Part shown: piece by piece, positions 6,614-14,004 of the stretch
Layout of the letters: every line of letters begins with the position of its first letter
Position numbering within the stretch: position 1 is the first letter of the stretch
Source of the DNA: Pseudomonadota bacterium
Lineage (GTDB): Bacteria > Pseudomonadota > Gammaproteobacteria > Burkholderiales > Burkholderiaceae_B
Assembly (NCBI GenBank): GCA_023386765.1
Contig: JAEWJD010000354.1
Span: forward strand, 1-20,390
Reading direction: 5' to 3'
DNA length: 20,390 bases
Notes under the pieces: generated by a model
Told to the model about the DNA's origin: nothing
The model's database searches: none
Seen by the model: the letters and a program-made list of their open reading frames with translations, nothing else
Translations under genes and position numbers: made by a program

Positions 6614-8118
6614 CAGACTCCCCTTGATGTCATGGCAGGGGCCACGGCCGGGGCGGCGCCCAGGCTGATCACGAACAGGGCGAACACCAGCAGCACCAGC
6701 AAGGCGCTCGCCGCATAGGGCAGCAGGCCCCGATAGACCTGACGCTCCTGACCGCGGCCGCCGGCCAGGCCGGCGGCAATCGACATGCGTACCGGCGAGA
6801 ACAGGCCCAGCGAGGTGCCACTGGCGTGTTGCAAGGCTGCCACCAGCGGCACACTCAAGCCAGCCTCCAGCGCCAGCGTGACGTGAGACGGCAGGAATAG
6901 ACTGTTGGCCGGATTGCCGCTATTGGTCAGCACCCCGAACAACCCCGAAAGCGGCGGCGCCAGCAAAATGGCCTTCTCACCAAAGGCCTGCAGGGTCGAT
7001 TGCGCGAACGCCCCTGAAATTCCCGATACGGTCAACACTTCGGCCATCATGGCAAACAGGAACACCGCCAGCACTGCGTGCTGCCCGGTGCGCCAGGCAT
7101 GACGGCACTCCTGCCCCAACCATGCCGTCTGCCGGCGCAGCAGGGCCGTCAGCAAGGCGCCTGCCACCAACCAGCTGCCCGCATGATAGAGCGGCGCCCA
7201 CGCCGGCAGATCCGCAAAGGGCGCCACGCGGCCCAAGCTGTCCAAGGCCTCGCGCACGCCGGGCACCAGGCGGGAAACCGCCAGGCTGCCAATCAGAACC
7301 GCATACGGCACCGCCCGGGCGGCTGCCGCCCGGGCCTGACGCCAGTCCGGGCGCTGGTCGCGCAGATAACGCAGCACGATCAAGGGACCGTAGGCCGCCA
7401 GCAAAGCGGTCTCGGGCCCCAGGAAATGCGTACTCAGGCCCAGCAGGCCCAGGCCGGCGGCCACCCAACCGGCCTCCTCCAGACGCTGTCCGGCCGTGCC
7501 CGGCAGGCCGGCGGCACGCGCCGTGGCCCAGAACAGACACAGCCAGATCGCCATCAGCAAAGCGGCCGGCAACAGGGTATACAACCCCAGCAACGCCGGC
7601 GGCAAACGCGCATAGGCGGCCGCCAGGAGGGTGCCGCTGCTCATGGCGCCCCACGGGATCAGGGATTGGCTCAGCAAGGCAAACACCATCAGGTGGCGCG
7701 GGGCCAGGCCCAATGGACGCAACAACACCACCGTACCCAGCATGCCGACCCCGAACCCGGTAGCCGATTCTGCGAAAGGCCCGACCAGGAAACAGGCGAA
7801 GAAGGCCAGGCGTCGCCGCGCCAGCGGATCGTCGCTGCCGGGACCGGCCGGCGGGGCCACCGCCTGCGGAGCACGTGCGGCGACCTGCCAGAACAACAGA
7901 CCGCCCAGGATATAGGGCGCGATCACCGCCCCGATCCAGACCCCGCGCCACAACGCCTCGCCCAGCACGGCTGCGCCAACCGTCGAAGGGCCCGTCAGCC
8001 AGGCCACCGGCAGCGCTGCCAGCAACCCGAGCAAGGCGGCCTGCGTGGTGTTGGCACGCCCGCTGGCGATAGCCAGCAACACCAGCAAGGCCGGCAACGC
8101 CCACCAGAAGAACATCAT
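6613..8118 (-). CDS. LctP-family (L-lactate permease-like) carboxylate transporter
   Basis: Polytopic inner-membrane protein of 501 residues with about a dozen hydrophobic helices. The motif GPFAESATGFGVG (113-125) corresponds to the conserved E-x-A-x-GFG loop of lactate/glycolate permeases (LldP, GlcA), and LTNSGNPANSLF near residue 400 matches the second conserved loop. It is slightly shorter than E. coli LldP (about 550). The start is the first of two adjacent ATG codons, with GGGGAAA upstream. It is coupled to the downstream LysR gene. Its promoter lies in the 249-bp divergent gap shared with the plus-strand drug exporter, which contains the palindrome at 8159. It probably imports lactate, glycolate or another 2-hydroxy acid by proton symport. 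The family is likely; the substrate is inference. Confidence 0.8.
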   Translation of the reverse strand: MMFFWWALPALLVLLAIASGRANTTQAALLGLLAALPVAWLTGPSTVGAAVLGEALWRGVWIGAVIAPYILGGLLFWQVAARAPQAVAPPAGPGSDDPLARRRLAFFACFLVGPFAESATGFGVGMLGTVVLLRPLGLAPRHLMVFALLSQSLIPWGAMSSGTLLAAAYARLPPALLGLYTLLPAALLMAIWLCLFWATARAAGLPGTAGQRLEEAGWVAAGLGLLGLSTHFLGPETALLAAYGPLIVLRYLRDQRPDWRQARAAAARAVPYAVLIGSLAVSRLVPGVREALDSLGRVAPFADLPAWAPLYHAGSWLVAGALLTALLRRQTAWLGQECRHAWRTGQHAVLAVFLFAMMAEVLTVSGISGAFAQSTLQAFGEKAILLAPPLSGLFGVLTNSGNPANSLFLPSHVTLALEAGLSVPLVAALQHASGTSLGLFSPVRMSIAAGLAGGRGQERQVYRGLLPYAASALLVLLVFALFVISLGAAPAVAPAMTSRGV

Positions 8119-8158
8119 GTTGCACTTTCCCCGTGACCCATTCCAGGCCTGGTTTTAT

Positions 8159-8172
8159 TTGACATAGGACAA
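8159..8172. promoter_or_regulatory. Palindromic operator-like site TTGACATAGGACAA in divergent gap
   Basis: Inverted repeat TTGaCaTAgGaCAA in the gap between the divergent LctP-like permease and the plus-strand exporter, about 40 bp before the permease start. It is followed on the plus strand by TATA, and it includes TTGACA on the plus strand. This is the third copy of the TTGnCnTAnGnCAA core in the window. The remainder of the 249-bp gap shows a 12-bp palindrome, GGACCGCGGTCC, at 8257-8268 and no clear sigma-70 promoter. Confidence 0.5.
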
Positions 8173-8319
8173 TATAGGCTTAGACATTAGATCAGAAATC
8201 GATGCCGCCGACTTGCCTGTAAGAGCAGTTTGGCTGGCCCTCAAGAGCAGGCTCGCGGACCGCGGTCCAGGCCCTGACGCTGCCACCGGCGGCGCCTGGG
8301 CGCATCGGGAAAAACGCGT

Positions 8320-8367
8320 ATGCTTCGCCTTTGGCTTTTTGCGCCTCGTTTTTCCACTGCTGTCTGA
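8320..8367 (+). CDS. Possible 15-residue leader peptide of the exporter gene
   Basis: Mini-ORF MLRLWLFAPRFSTAV whose TGA stop directly abuts, in frame, the ATG of the exporter at 8368. The exporter has no recognisable Shine-Dalgarno (upstream CACTGCTGTC), so termination-reinitiation from this ORF could load ribosomes. Its own Shine-Dalgarno is weak (GGGA, distant). The evidence is positional only, and it may be chance. Confidence 0.25.
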   Translation: MLRLWLFAPRFSTAV

Positions 8368-9546
8368 ATGCCTGCTTCGCGCAACCACACGACCTTCGCG
8401 CTGCTCATGCTGTGCTCGATGCTGTCGCTGGCTGGTACCGACCTGATCCTGCCTGCGATCCCGCGCCTGCCTGAATTGTTTTCCACCACCGCTTCGACCT
8501 CGCAACTGGTGCTCGCTGCCTATGCCGGTGGCTCGGCCCTGGGCCTGCTGCTGTTCGGCCACCTGGCAGAACGCATCGCTCGCCGGACCCTGCTGCTCAG
8601 CTCTCTGGGTGTATTTGCGCTGGCTTCGCTGGCCTGCATGTTCGCCTCCGGCATCGACACGCTGATCGCCCTGCGCGTCTTGCAAGGCGCGGCCTCGGCA
8701 GCGGCGCCGGTTTTCGCACCGGGCATCATTCGCCAGCTGTTCGACCCGCAGGCCAGCGTGCGCGCCATCGGCCTGCTAGGCAGCGCCGAGTCGCTCAGCC
8801 CGGCGCTCGCGCCGCTGGCCGGCGCAGCCTTGCTGGCGCACTTCGGCTGGCGCTCGTCATTTGGCATGTTGAGCGTGGCGGCCGCTCTGGCGGCCCTGCT
8901 TATCCTGCGGCTTGGTTTGCCCCCGCAGACAGCCGCCTCGACGCCGCGCGGCACCTATCGGCAACTGCTGGGCAACGCCTGCTTTCTCCGCTATGCGCTC
9001 AGCCAGGCGCTGACCCTTGGCGGGTTGCTGACCTTCGTGTTCGGTGCGCCTGCCGTCATCGTCGGCGCGATGGCGGGCAGCCTCGACGATTTCATCATCC
9101 TGCAGATCATCAACGTCGCCAGCTTCATCATCGCGGCCAACCTGGCCGCACGCCTGGGCGAGCGCTTCGGCACCGAGCGCATCATCATGGCCGGCAGCCT
9201 GATGGGCCTGTTCAGCGCGCTGAGCCTGTTGATCTACGGTCTGGCCGGCGGCAGCGATCCTGACTGGCTACCCCTGCTGTTCCTGCCCATGGGCGTGGGC
9301 CTGGGCCTGCGCGGGCCGGCGGGTTTCTATCTCGGGGTGGTCGCCTCGGGCGAAAACCACGCACGCGGCTCGGCCCTGATCGTGTTTTTCATTCTGGGCA
9401 TCACCACCCTGGGTACTGCCCTGGCCGCACCGTTCATCGGCCTGGGCCTGGCGGCGCTGGCCGTGGTGGCCAGCGTGCTGCACCTGTTGTCGGTGCTGTC
9501 CTTGTGGCACCTGCCCGCCCTGCCCGAACCGGCGCCGGGGCACTGA
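8368..9546 (+). CDS. Bcr/CflA-type MFS drug exporter (DHA1 family)
   Basis: Inner-membrane proton antiporter of the major facilitator superfamily, 392 residues with 12 predicted helices. Helix 1 carries the Bcr-type acidic motif AGTDLILPAIPRL (Asp25). Motif A, GHLAERIARR, is at 64-73; motif B, ALRVLQG, is at 101-107; and the antiporter motif C, with LSPALAPLAGA, is at 143-153. Together these indicate efflux rather than uptake. An in-frame TGA directly precedes the ATG at 8368, so the start cannot lie upstream unless read through. It is the only gene between two minus-strand operons and is convergent with the siderophore operon, with 14 bp between stop codons. The substrate could be a drug or a metabolite such as cysteine, as for Bcr. 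It cannot be decided here. Confidence 0.88.
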   Translation: MPASRNHTTFALLMLCSMLSLAGTDLILPAIPRLPELFSTTASTSQLVLAAYAGGSALGLLLFGHLAERIARRTLLLSSLGVFALASLACMFASGIDTLIALRVLQGAASAAAPVFAPGIIRQLFDPQASVRAIGLLGSAESLSPALAPLAGAALLAHFGWRSSFGMLSVAAALAALLILRLGLPPQTAASTPRGTYRQLLGNACFLRYALSQALTLGGLLTFVFGAPAVIVGAMAGSLDDFIILQIINVASFIIAANLAARLGERFGTERIIMAGSLMGLFSALSLLIYGLAGGSDPDWLPLLFLPMGVGLGLRGPAGFYLGVVASGENHARGSALIVFFILGITTLGTALAAPFIGLGLAALAVVASVLHLLSVLSLWHLPALPEPAPGH

Positions 9547-9563
9547 GGCAGCCAGCGGCCTCA
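9544..9563. terminator. Small inverted repeat spanning both convergent stop codons
   Basis: TGAGGC-N8-GCCTCA, in which the first three and last three bases are the stop codons of the two convergent transporter genes. The stem is 6 bp, with no T tract on either side. It may act as a weak bidirectional terminator or be coincidental. Confidence 0.25.
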
Positions 9564-10811
9564 ACGCTGCTCCCTGCCCGGAGCCAGGATCCGGTGCCGC
9601 CCCCGCAGGGCCATCAGCCACACCAGCGTGGTTGCCCCTAGCAGGCTGCCCAGCATCAGGCCATAGCCGCCCAGATCCAGCAAGGCGCCCGCGGCCACCG
9701 GCGCCGCCGTGCGGCCCACCACGAACAGGCTGGACTGGATCCCATAGTCCAGCGCCGCCAGCCCCGGCCGCGTGTGATACATCATCAGGCCGAATACCAG
9801 ACCGGCCGACGCCCCCATCGCCACGGCAATCAACAAGGCTGCCGCCGTCAGCGCCTGCGGCCCGAGATTGCCGAGCGTGGCCGCGGCCAAGGCCGCGATG
9901 GCCAAGAGGTTAAAGCCGCCGAACCAGGGCAAGGCGGCCGCCGCGGCCGGCCCGCGTGACAGGCGGGCCGCCGCCAGACTGGCCAGTGCCGCCACCAGCC
10001 CACCCAGGATGCCCACGATCCAGGCGATGCGCCCGGGCGCAAACCCCTGATCCAGCATGAGCGGCTTGAGATAGACCCACACCGCCCCGATCGACGGGTA
10101 GTACAGCACCAGGAACACCGCCCATATCCGGTGAGCTGGCGCGCCGAACCAGGCCAGCCCTTGGCGCCGGCTCAGCGCGCCGGCTTGCGGCGCCGACTCA
10201 ACGGCAGGCCGCTCGCCGGGCCGCCAGGCCTGCCCGGCACCGAGCCAGGGCGCCAGCGCCACGCCGGACAGCACGGCCAGTGCCAGCGCCTGAAACGGCC
10301 AGGCCCAGCCGCCCTGGTCATAAAGCATCAAGGCCAGGCCGCCGCCGACGATGGCCCCCAATGAGGTGGCCGCTGAACGCAAGGCGCCGGCGCGCATGCG
10401 CTGGGCCGGCGGCAGCATCTGGATGGCCAGCGCGTTGACCGGCACATCGGCCCAGGTGCCCAGCAGGCTGACCAGCATGGCCAAGGTGAAAAGCTGCGCA
10501 TAGCTGCCTTGCTCCAGGTCGTGGGCCGCCATCAGCCACAAGGCAGCGGCATAGGCGAGCCCCAGCATAATGCTCCAGTTACGATAGCTGGCGCGCCCCA
10601 GGTGCCAGCGGTCCACCGGCGCGGCCAGCAGGAATTTCAGGATGGCGGGCACACCGGCCAATTGCAGCAAGCCGATATCCAGCCCGCTCCAGCCATGCTG
10701 GCGCAGCACCAGCGGCAAGCCCACATAGAGATAGATGATGGGCGCCGTCAACACCAGATTGAGCCAGGCCAGCAAGCATTGCTGCGGCCACCAACGGCGT
10801 TGGACGGTCAC
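9561..10811 (-). CDS. AmpG/RhtX-like MFS permease, probable siderophore importer
   Basis: Twelve-helix MFS protein of the AmpG/RhtX/FptX type. In siderophore systems such members replace the ABC importer and carry the ferric complex across the inner membrane. Visible features are the N-terminal helix LAWLNLVLTAPIIYLYVGLP, the loop LLAAPVDRWHLG, the helix around WADVPVNALAIQMLP, and the C-terminal half beginning near RIWAVFLVLYYPSIGAVWVY. It is last in the operon with the TonB receptor and methyltransferase. The favoured start is a GTG at 10811 giving a GTGA overlap with the methyltransferase stop. ATG codons at 10835 and 10871 are in-frame alternatives that overlap the upstream gene more. Import of an iron complex is inferred from the operon; muropeptide transport (AmpG) is less likely here. 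Confidence 0.85.
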   Translation of the reverse strand: MTVQRRWWPQQCLLAWLNLVLTAPIIYLYVGLPLVLRQHGWSGLDIGLLQLAGVPAILKFLLAAPVDRWHLGRASYRNWSIMLGLAYAAALWLMAAHDLEQGSYAQLFTLAMLVSLLGTWADVPVNALAIQMLPPAQRMRAGALRSAATSLGAIVGGGLALMLYDQGGWAWPFQALALAVLSGVALAPWLGAGQAWRPGERPAVESAPQAGALSRRQGLAWFGAPAHRIWAVFLVLYYPSIGAVWVYLKPLMLDQGFAPGRIAWIVGILGGLVAALASLAAARLSRGPAAAAALPWFGGFNLLAIAALAAATLGNLGPQALTAAALLIAVAMGASAGLVFGLMMYHTRPGLAALDYGIQSSLFVVGRTAAPVAAGALLDLGGYGLMLGSLLGATTLVWLMALRGRHRILAPGREQR

Positions 10812-11836
10812 GTGCGCTGCCCCATGTAGATCCATACGGGAGCCATGGGGAAGTCGCAACGGCCCAGGCATTCAACCGCTTGCAGCCCGGCTTGCCGCAT
10901 CCCTTGCGCCAGGTCGCCAGCCTGTGGCAGATAATGCCCCCGCAGACGCAGCGCGCCATAGAACGGCAGCACGAGCGCGGCCAGTGCCGGGTCGTCGGGC
11001 ATCTCGGCATGCGCCAGCAACAAACGTCCGCCCGGCGCCAGGGCCCGGGCCATGGCCGTGAGCGCCGCCTGCGGATCCGCCAGGAAATGCAGCACGGGCG
11101 AGCACCAGATCAGCCCATAACCGCTGCCCGGCAGATCTCGGTTCAGGTCGCAGCCCCGTGCGCTCAGGCGCGCCTGCAACCCCGCCCGCACGATATTTTC
11201 CTGGGCCACGGCAGCCGTCTCGGGCTCGTCCCAGACTTCGCCCTGCCATTGCGGCAGGGCCTGTGCCAGGGCAATGGCCACATGGCCCGGCCCGCCGCCC
11301 AGATCCAGGAAGCGCCCCTGGCGCGGCAACGCCGGCAGACCGGCCAGCAGACGCAACACGGCGGGCACCGTGACGGCCGTTTGCTCTTGTCCGATCTGTA
11401 TCCTTGCCGCCTGCGCCCAACTGCCGCGCGGCGCCGCCGGTCCCTGAGGGCGAACGCCCTCGCGCAGCAGATCGGGCCAATTGGCCGCCATTGCGCCCAA
11501 CAGCTCAGCCCGATAGCGCCAGGCCTGCGCACAAGGCTGGCTGGCCTGCGCGGCAAAGAACTGCAGCGCGACCGGCGCAGCCAGATAGCGCGGCGCCTGC
11601 GCCGCCAGGCCGACGTGACGCTGCAACAGCGCCATCGTCCACAGCAGGTCGAGCCACAACGCGGTGGCGCGGGGCTCCAGTGCCAGGCGCTGTGCCACCT
11701 CGGCCGCGCTGGCCGGCTCGCGGGCCAGCGCGTCGAACAGGCCATACTCGATGGCCTGGCCAAGCGCCTGGGCCTGCAAGGGAGCCGCTGCCGCGTTCCA
11801 ATAAGGTTGCAGGGGGTGCCGGGTTTCAAAAGTCAT
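10808..11836 (-). CDS. SAM-dependent O-methyltransferase-like protein in siderophore operon
   Basis: About 342 residues with the two-domain plan of plant/bacterial small-molecule O-methyltransferases. There is an N-terminal winged-helix dimerisation domain (AIEYGLFDALAREPASAAEV), then a Rossmann domain with SAM motif I, FLDLGGGPGHVAIAL (residues 176-190 from the chosen start), and an acidic motif II, EVWDEPETA. A histidine sits in the catalytic region (PVLHFLADP), but the usual HDW is replaced by HFL. The ATG at 11836 has GGAG nine bases upstream; an ATG at 11851 overlapping the receptor stop (TAATG) is the alternative. It lies between the TonB receptor and the inner-membrane importer with overlapping junctions, so its substrate is probably the imported siderophore or a degradation product. 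No biosynthetic genes are in the window. The reaction is unknown. Confidence 0.85.
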   Translation of the reverse strand: MTFETRHPLQPYWNAAAAPLQAQALGQAIEYGLFDALAREPASAAEVAQRLALEPRATALWLDLLWTMALLQRHVGLAAQAPRYLAAPVALQFFAAQASQPCAQAWRYRAELLGAMAANWPDLLREGVRPQGPAAPRGSWAQAARIQIGQEQTAVTVPAVLRLLAGLPALPRQGRFLDLGGGPGHVAIALAQALPQWQGEVWDEPETAAVAQENIVRAGLQARLSARGCDLNRDLPGSGYGLIWCSPVLHFLADPQAALTAMARALAPGGRLLLAHAEMPDDPALAALVLPFYGALRLRGHYLPQAGDLAQGMRQAGLQAVECLGRCDFPMAPVWIYMGQRT

Positions 11837-11850
11837 TTTTATGCGCTCCA

Positions 11851-13857
11851 TTACATACGCCAGCTCAGGCGCAACCCCGCCTCGCGCGGCGGGCTATAGA
11901 CCGTCACGAAGCCGCCCTGGTAACCCACGGCGTCATAGTGTTTGTTGGTCAGGTTGTTGACATAGGCCGAGATTTCCCAATCGCCGTGCTGGTAGCCGGC
12001 CGTCAGGTTCAGCAGCGCATAACCGCGCCGGCTGTAATCGTTGGCCGGATCCAGATAAATCTTGCTGGTGCCGACCACATCGGCCTGCACATAGCTGCCG
12101 TTGGCGGCCTCGTAGCGCACGCCGACACGGCCGCTGAGCGCCGGTGCAAAGGGATTGCGGCGTCCGGCGTAATCCGCGGCGCCATCGCGGAAACGGTCGA
12201 AGGTGGTCCGGTTCCAGGCCAGCCCGGCACGCAGCTGCCAGCCCTGGCCCAGCAGGTAGTCCATCTCCAGCTCCAGGCCCTGCGAACGCGCCGTGGCGGC
12301 GCTGGCGATATAGGTCACGCCAGGCACCGGCTGCATCATGACCTGCATGTTGTCCACGTCCATGAAATAGGCGGCCACCGAATAGCGCAGGCGCCGCTCC
12401 AGCAGCCAGCCCTTCATGCCGGTTTCATATGACCAGCTCTGCTCCGGCGCGTAGGCCGGGTAGTTCAGCGCCGAGACGAACACGTTGTAGCCGCCAGCCC
12501 GCACGCCCCGGCTGACGCTGGCATACCACTGATGATCCGGGTCGAATTGGTATTGCAGTGCCAAGCGAGGTAACAGATGCGTCCATGACTTACGCTGACG
12601 GCCAGCCCCTTGCGGATGCAAGGCCACCGCGCTGCGCTCCAGGCGGGCCCCGCCCGACAGGGTCCAGTCCTGCCCCACCGGCACCGTCCAGTTGGTGAAG
12701 GCCGCCCAGGCTTCGCTCTTCAGGGCAGCGCCGTAATCCTGCTGCAGTACGCCGCGCTTGCTGGCGTTGTGCAGATCATGGTTGCCATGATCGCCATACA
12801 AACCGGCCAGCCACTCGGCCCGCCCCCAGTTGCCCTCCAGGCGCAATTCCTGTGACCAGGTGCGCAGATGGCTGTCACGGCCGATATGCAGAAGATCTGC
12901 CGGCTGGAAGTCGGTATCCTGCTGCACCTTGTCGCGAAAATCGTTGTAGGCGGTGATGGCGCGCAGCCGCCAACCGTTGCCGAATGTGTGCGCCGCGTCC
13001 AGCGACAGTGTCTGCCCCAGGGAGCGGTTCCAGCTGGGCGTACCGGACCACACCTGCGCGCGGGGCGCATCCACGCTGCCCCACAGGTTGGCGCCGTCGT
13101 GATAGTGCTGGCGGGCGTAGCGCAGCACCACCTCGCTATCCGGGCTCAGCCGCCAGCGCAGCCCGGCCTTCAGGTCCTGATGTTCACGGCTGTCTTCCTT
13201 GCCGCCGGTGTAACGGTTGCGGATGAACCCGTCTTCGCGCCGCCAGGACGCCGACAGGCTGGCGTAGAGCTTGTCTTCCACCAGCGGCCGGCTCAATGAC
13301 ATCCTCAGCCCGCGACGCCCCTGTGTGCCGGTCTCGGCCGCCACGCTGGCGCGCGCGGTGTCGTCCATGGGTTTGCTGTAGATCGCGATCACGCCCGACT
13401 CGGCATTGCGGCCGTAGAGGGTGGACTGCGGCCCGCGCAATACCTCGATGCGATCGATGTCCATCAGATCGTTCTCGAAGCCCTGGGCAGTCAGGGTCGG
13501 TACGCCGTCGACTACCATCAGCACCGAGGTGGAATAAGAGAAGATCGATGCGGTCAGACCGCGCATCACGGGCGCCTTCATGCCCGGCTGCCCGAAAGGC
13601 TGAAAGCTCAGGCCGGGGACGCGCCCCTCCAACTGCTCCAGGCGCGTAAGGTGCGACTGTTCAATGTCCTGCCCATCCAGCACCGCCACGCTGGCCGGCA
13701 CCTGATCCAGGGCACGCTCGACCTTGTCGGCACTCACCATGATGGACGGCAGCTGCGCCACCGGTGCCGCCTCCTGCCCCAGTGCCAGCGCCGCCGGCAA
13801 CGCCAGCGGCAAGGCCAATCTCCAGGCGCCCCGATGCGCCCCTCGTATTCCCTGCAT
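11851..13857 (-). CDS. TonB-dependent outer-membrane receptor, FyuA-like
   Basis: Ferric-siderophore receptor of about 668 residues. A signal peptide (ALPLALPAALA, to about residue 26) is followed by a TonB-box-like LPSIMVSADK, a plug domain with VMRGL, VLMVVDGVPTL and IEVLRGPQSTLYGRNAESG, and a 22-strand barrel. The plug motif and the C-terminal run ISAYVNNLTNKHYDAVGY resemble the yersiniabactin receptor FyuA. The start is the ATG at 13857 with AAGGA close upstream; a start at 13884 is less likely. The barrel ends SWRM, lacking the usual terminal Phe or Trp. It heads an operon with the methyltransferase and importer, divergent from an AraC activator. A Fur-like box and a TATAGT -10 element lie upstream. 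Ligand unknown; a phenolate or thiocarboxylate xenosiderophore is a guess. Confidence 0.93.
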   Translation of the reverse strand: MQGIRGAHRGAWRLALPLALPAALALGQEAAPVAQLPSIMVSADKVERALDQVPASVAVLDGQDIEQSHLTRLEQLEGRVPGLSFQPFGQPGMKAPVMRGLTASIFSYSTSVLMVVDGVPTLTAQGFENDLMDIDRIEVLRGPQSTLYGRNAESGVIAIYSKPMDDTARASVAAETGTQGRRGLRMSLSRPLVEDKLYASLSASWRREDGFIRNRYTGGKEDSREHQDLKAGLRWRLSPDSEVVLRYARQHYHDGANLWGSVDAPRAQVWSGTPSWNRSLGQTLSLDAAHTFGNGWRLRAITAYNDFRDKVQQDTDFQPADLLHIGRDSHLRTWSQELRLEGNWGRAEWLAGLYGDHGNHDLHNASKRGVLQQDYGAALKSEAWAAFTNWTVPVGQDWTLSGGARLERSAVALHPQGAGRQRKSWTHLLPRLALQYQFDPDHQWYASVSRGVRAGGYNVFVSALNYPAYAPEQSWSYETGMKGWLLERRLRYSVAAYFMDVDNMQVMMQPVPGVTYIASAATARSQGLELEMDYLLGQGWQLRAGLAWNRTTFDRFRDGAADYAGRRNPFAPALSGRVGVRYEAANGSYVQADVVGTSKIYLDPANDYSRRGYALLNLTAGYQHGDWEISAYVNNLTNKHYDAVGYQGGFVTVYSPPREAGLRLSWRM

Positions 13858-13901
13858 TGTTTCCTTCCCCGGCCATGACGACATCGTTAACTCTGGCGAG
13901 G

Positions 13902-13936
13902 ACTATAAAACCACAATGCAAATGGCTATCATTCAA
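13902..13936 (-). promoter_or_regulatory. Receptor promoter with Fur-like box in the divergent gap
   Basis: On the minus strand the 19-mer at 13918-13936 matches the Fur consensus GATAATGATAATCATTATC at 12 of 19 positions, with the core AATGATAGCCATTTGC. It is followed by a good -10 hexamer, TATAGT (13902-13907), about 45 bp before the receptor start. The -35 region would fall inside the Fur-like box, so iron-loaded Fur would block the promoter. The same box may affect the divergent AraC gene. Confidence 0.65.
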
Positions 13937-14004
13937 TACTTAGGAAAACCGGAGTTTTACATAGGCCATCCGGAACGTCTGTCTACCGGCACGCAAGGAA
14001 TGTC

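Noticed and set aside
8257..8268. 12-bp palindrome GGACCGCGGTCC in the permease/exporter gap
   Set aside because: All-GC-type palindromes of this size are expected by chance in such DNA. There is no second copy, and no hairpin is possible without a loop.
8155..8685. 176-codon minus-strand frame overlapping the exporter start
   Set aside because: Gln/Arg-rich antisense frame without a domain; the exporter on the other strand has clear MFS motifs.
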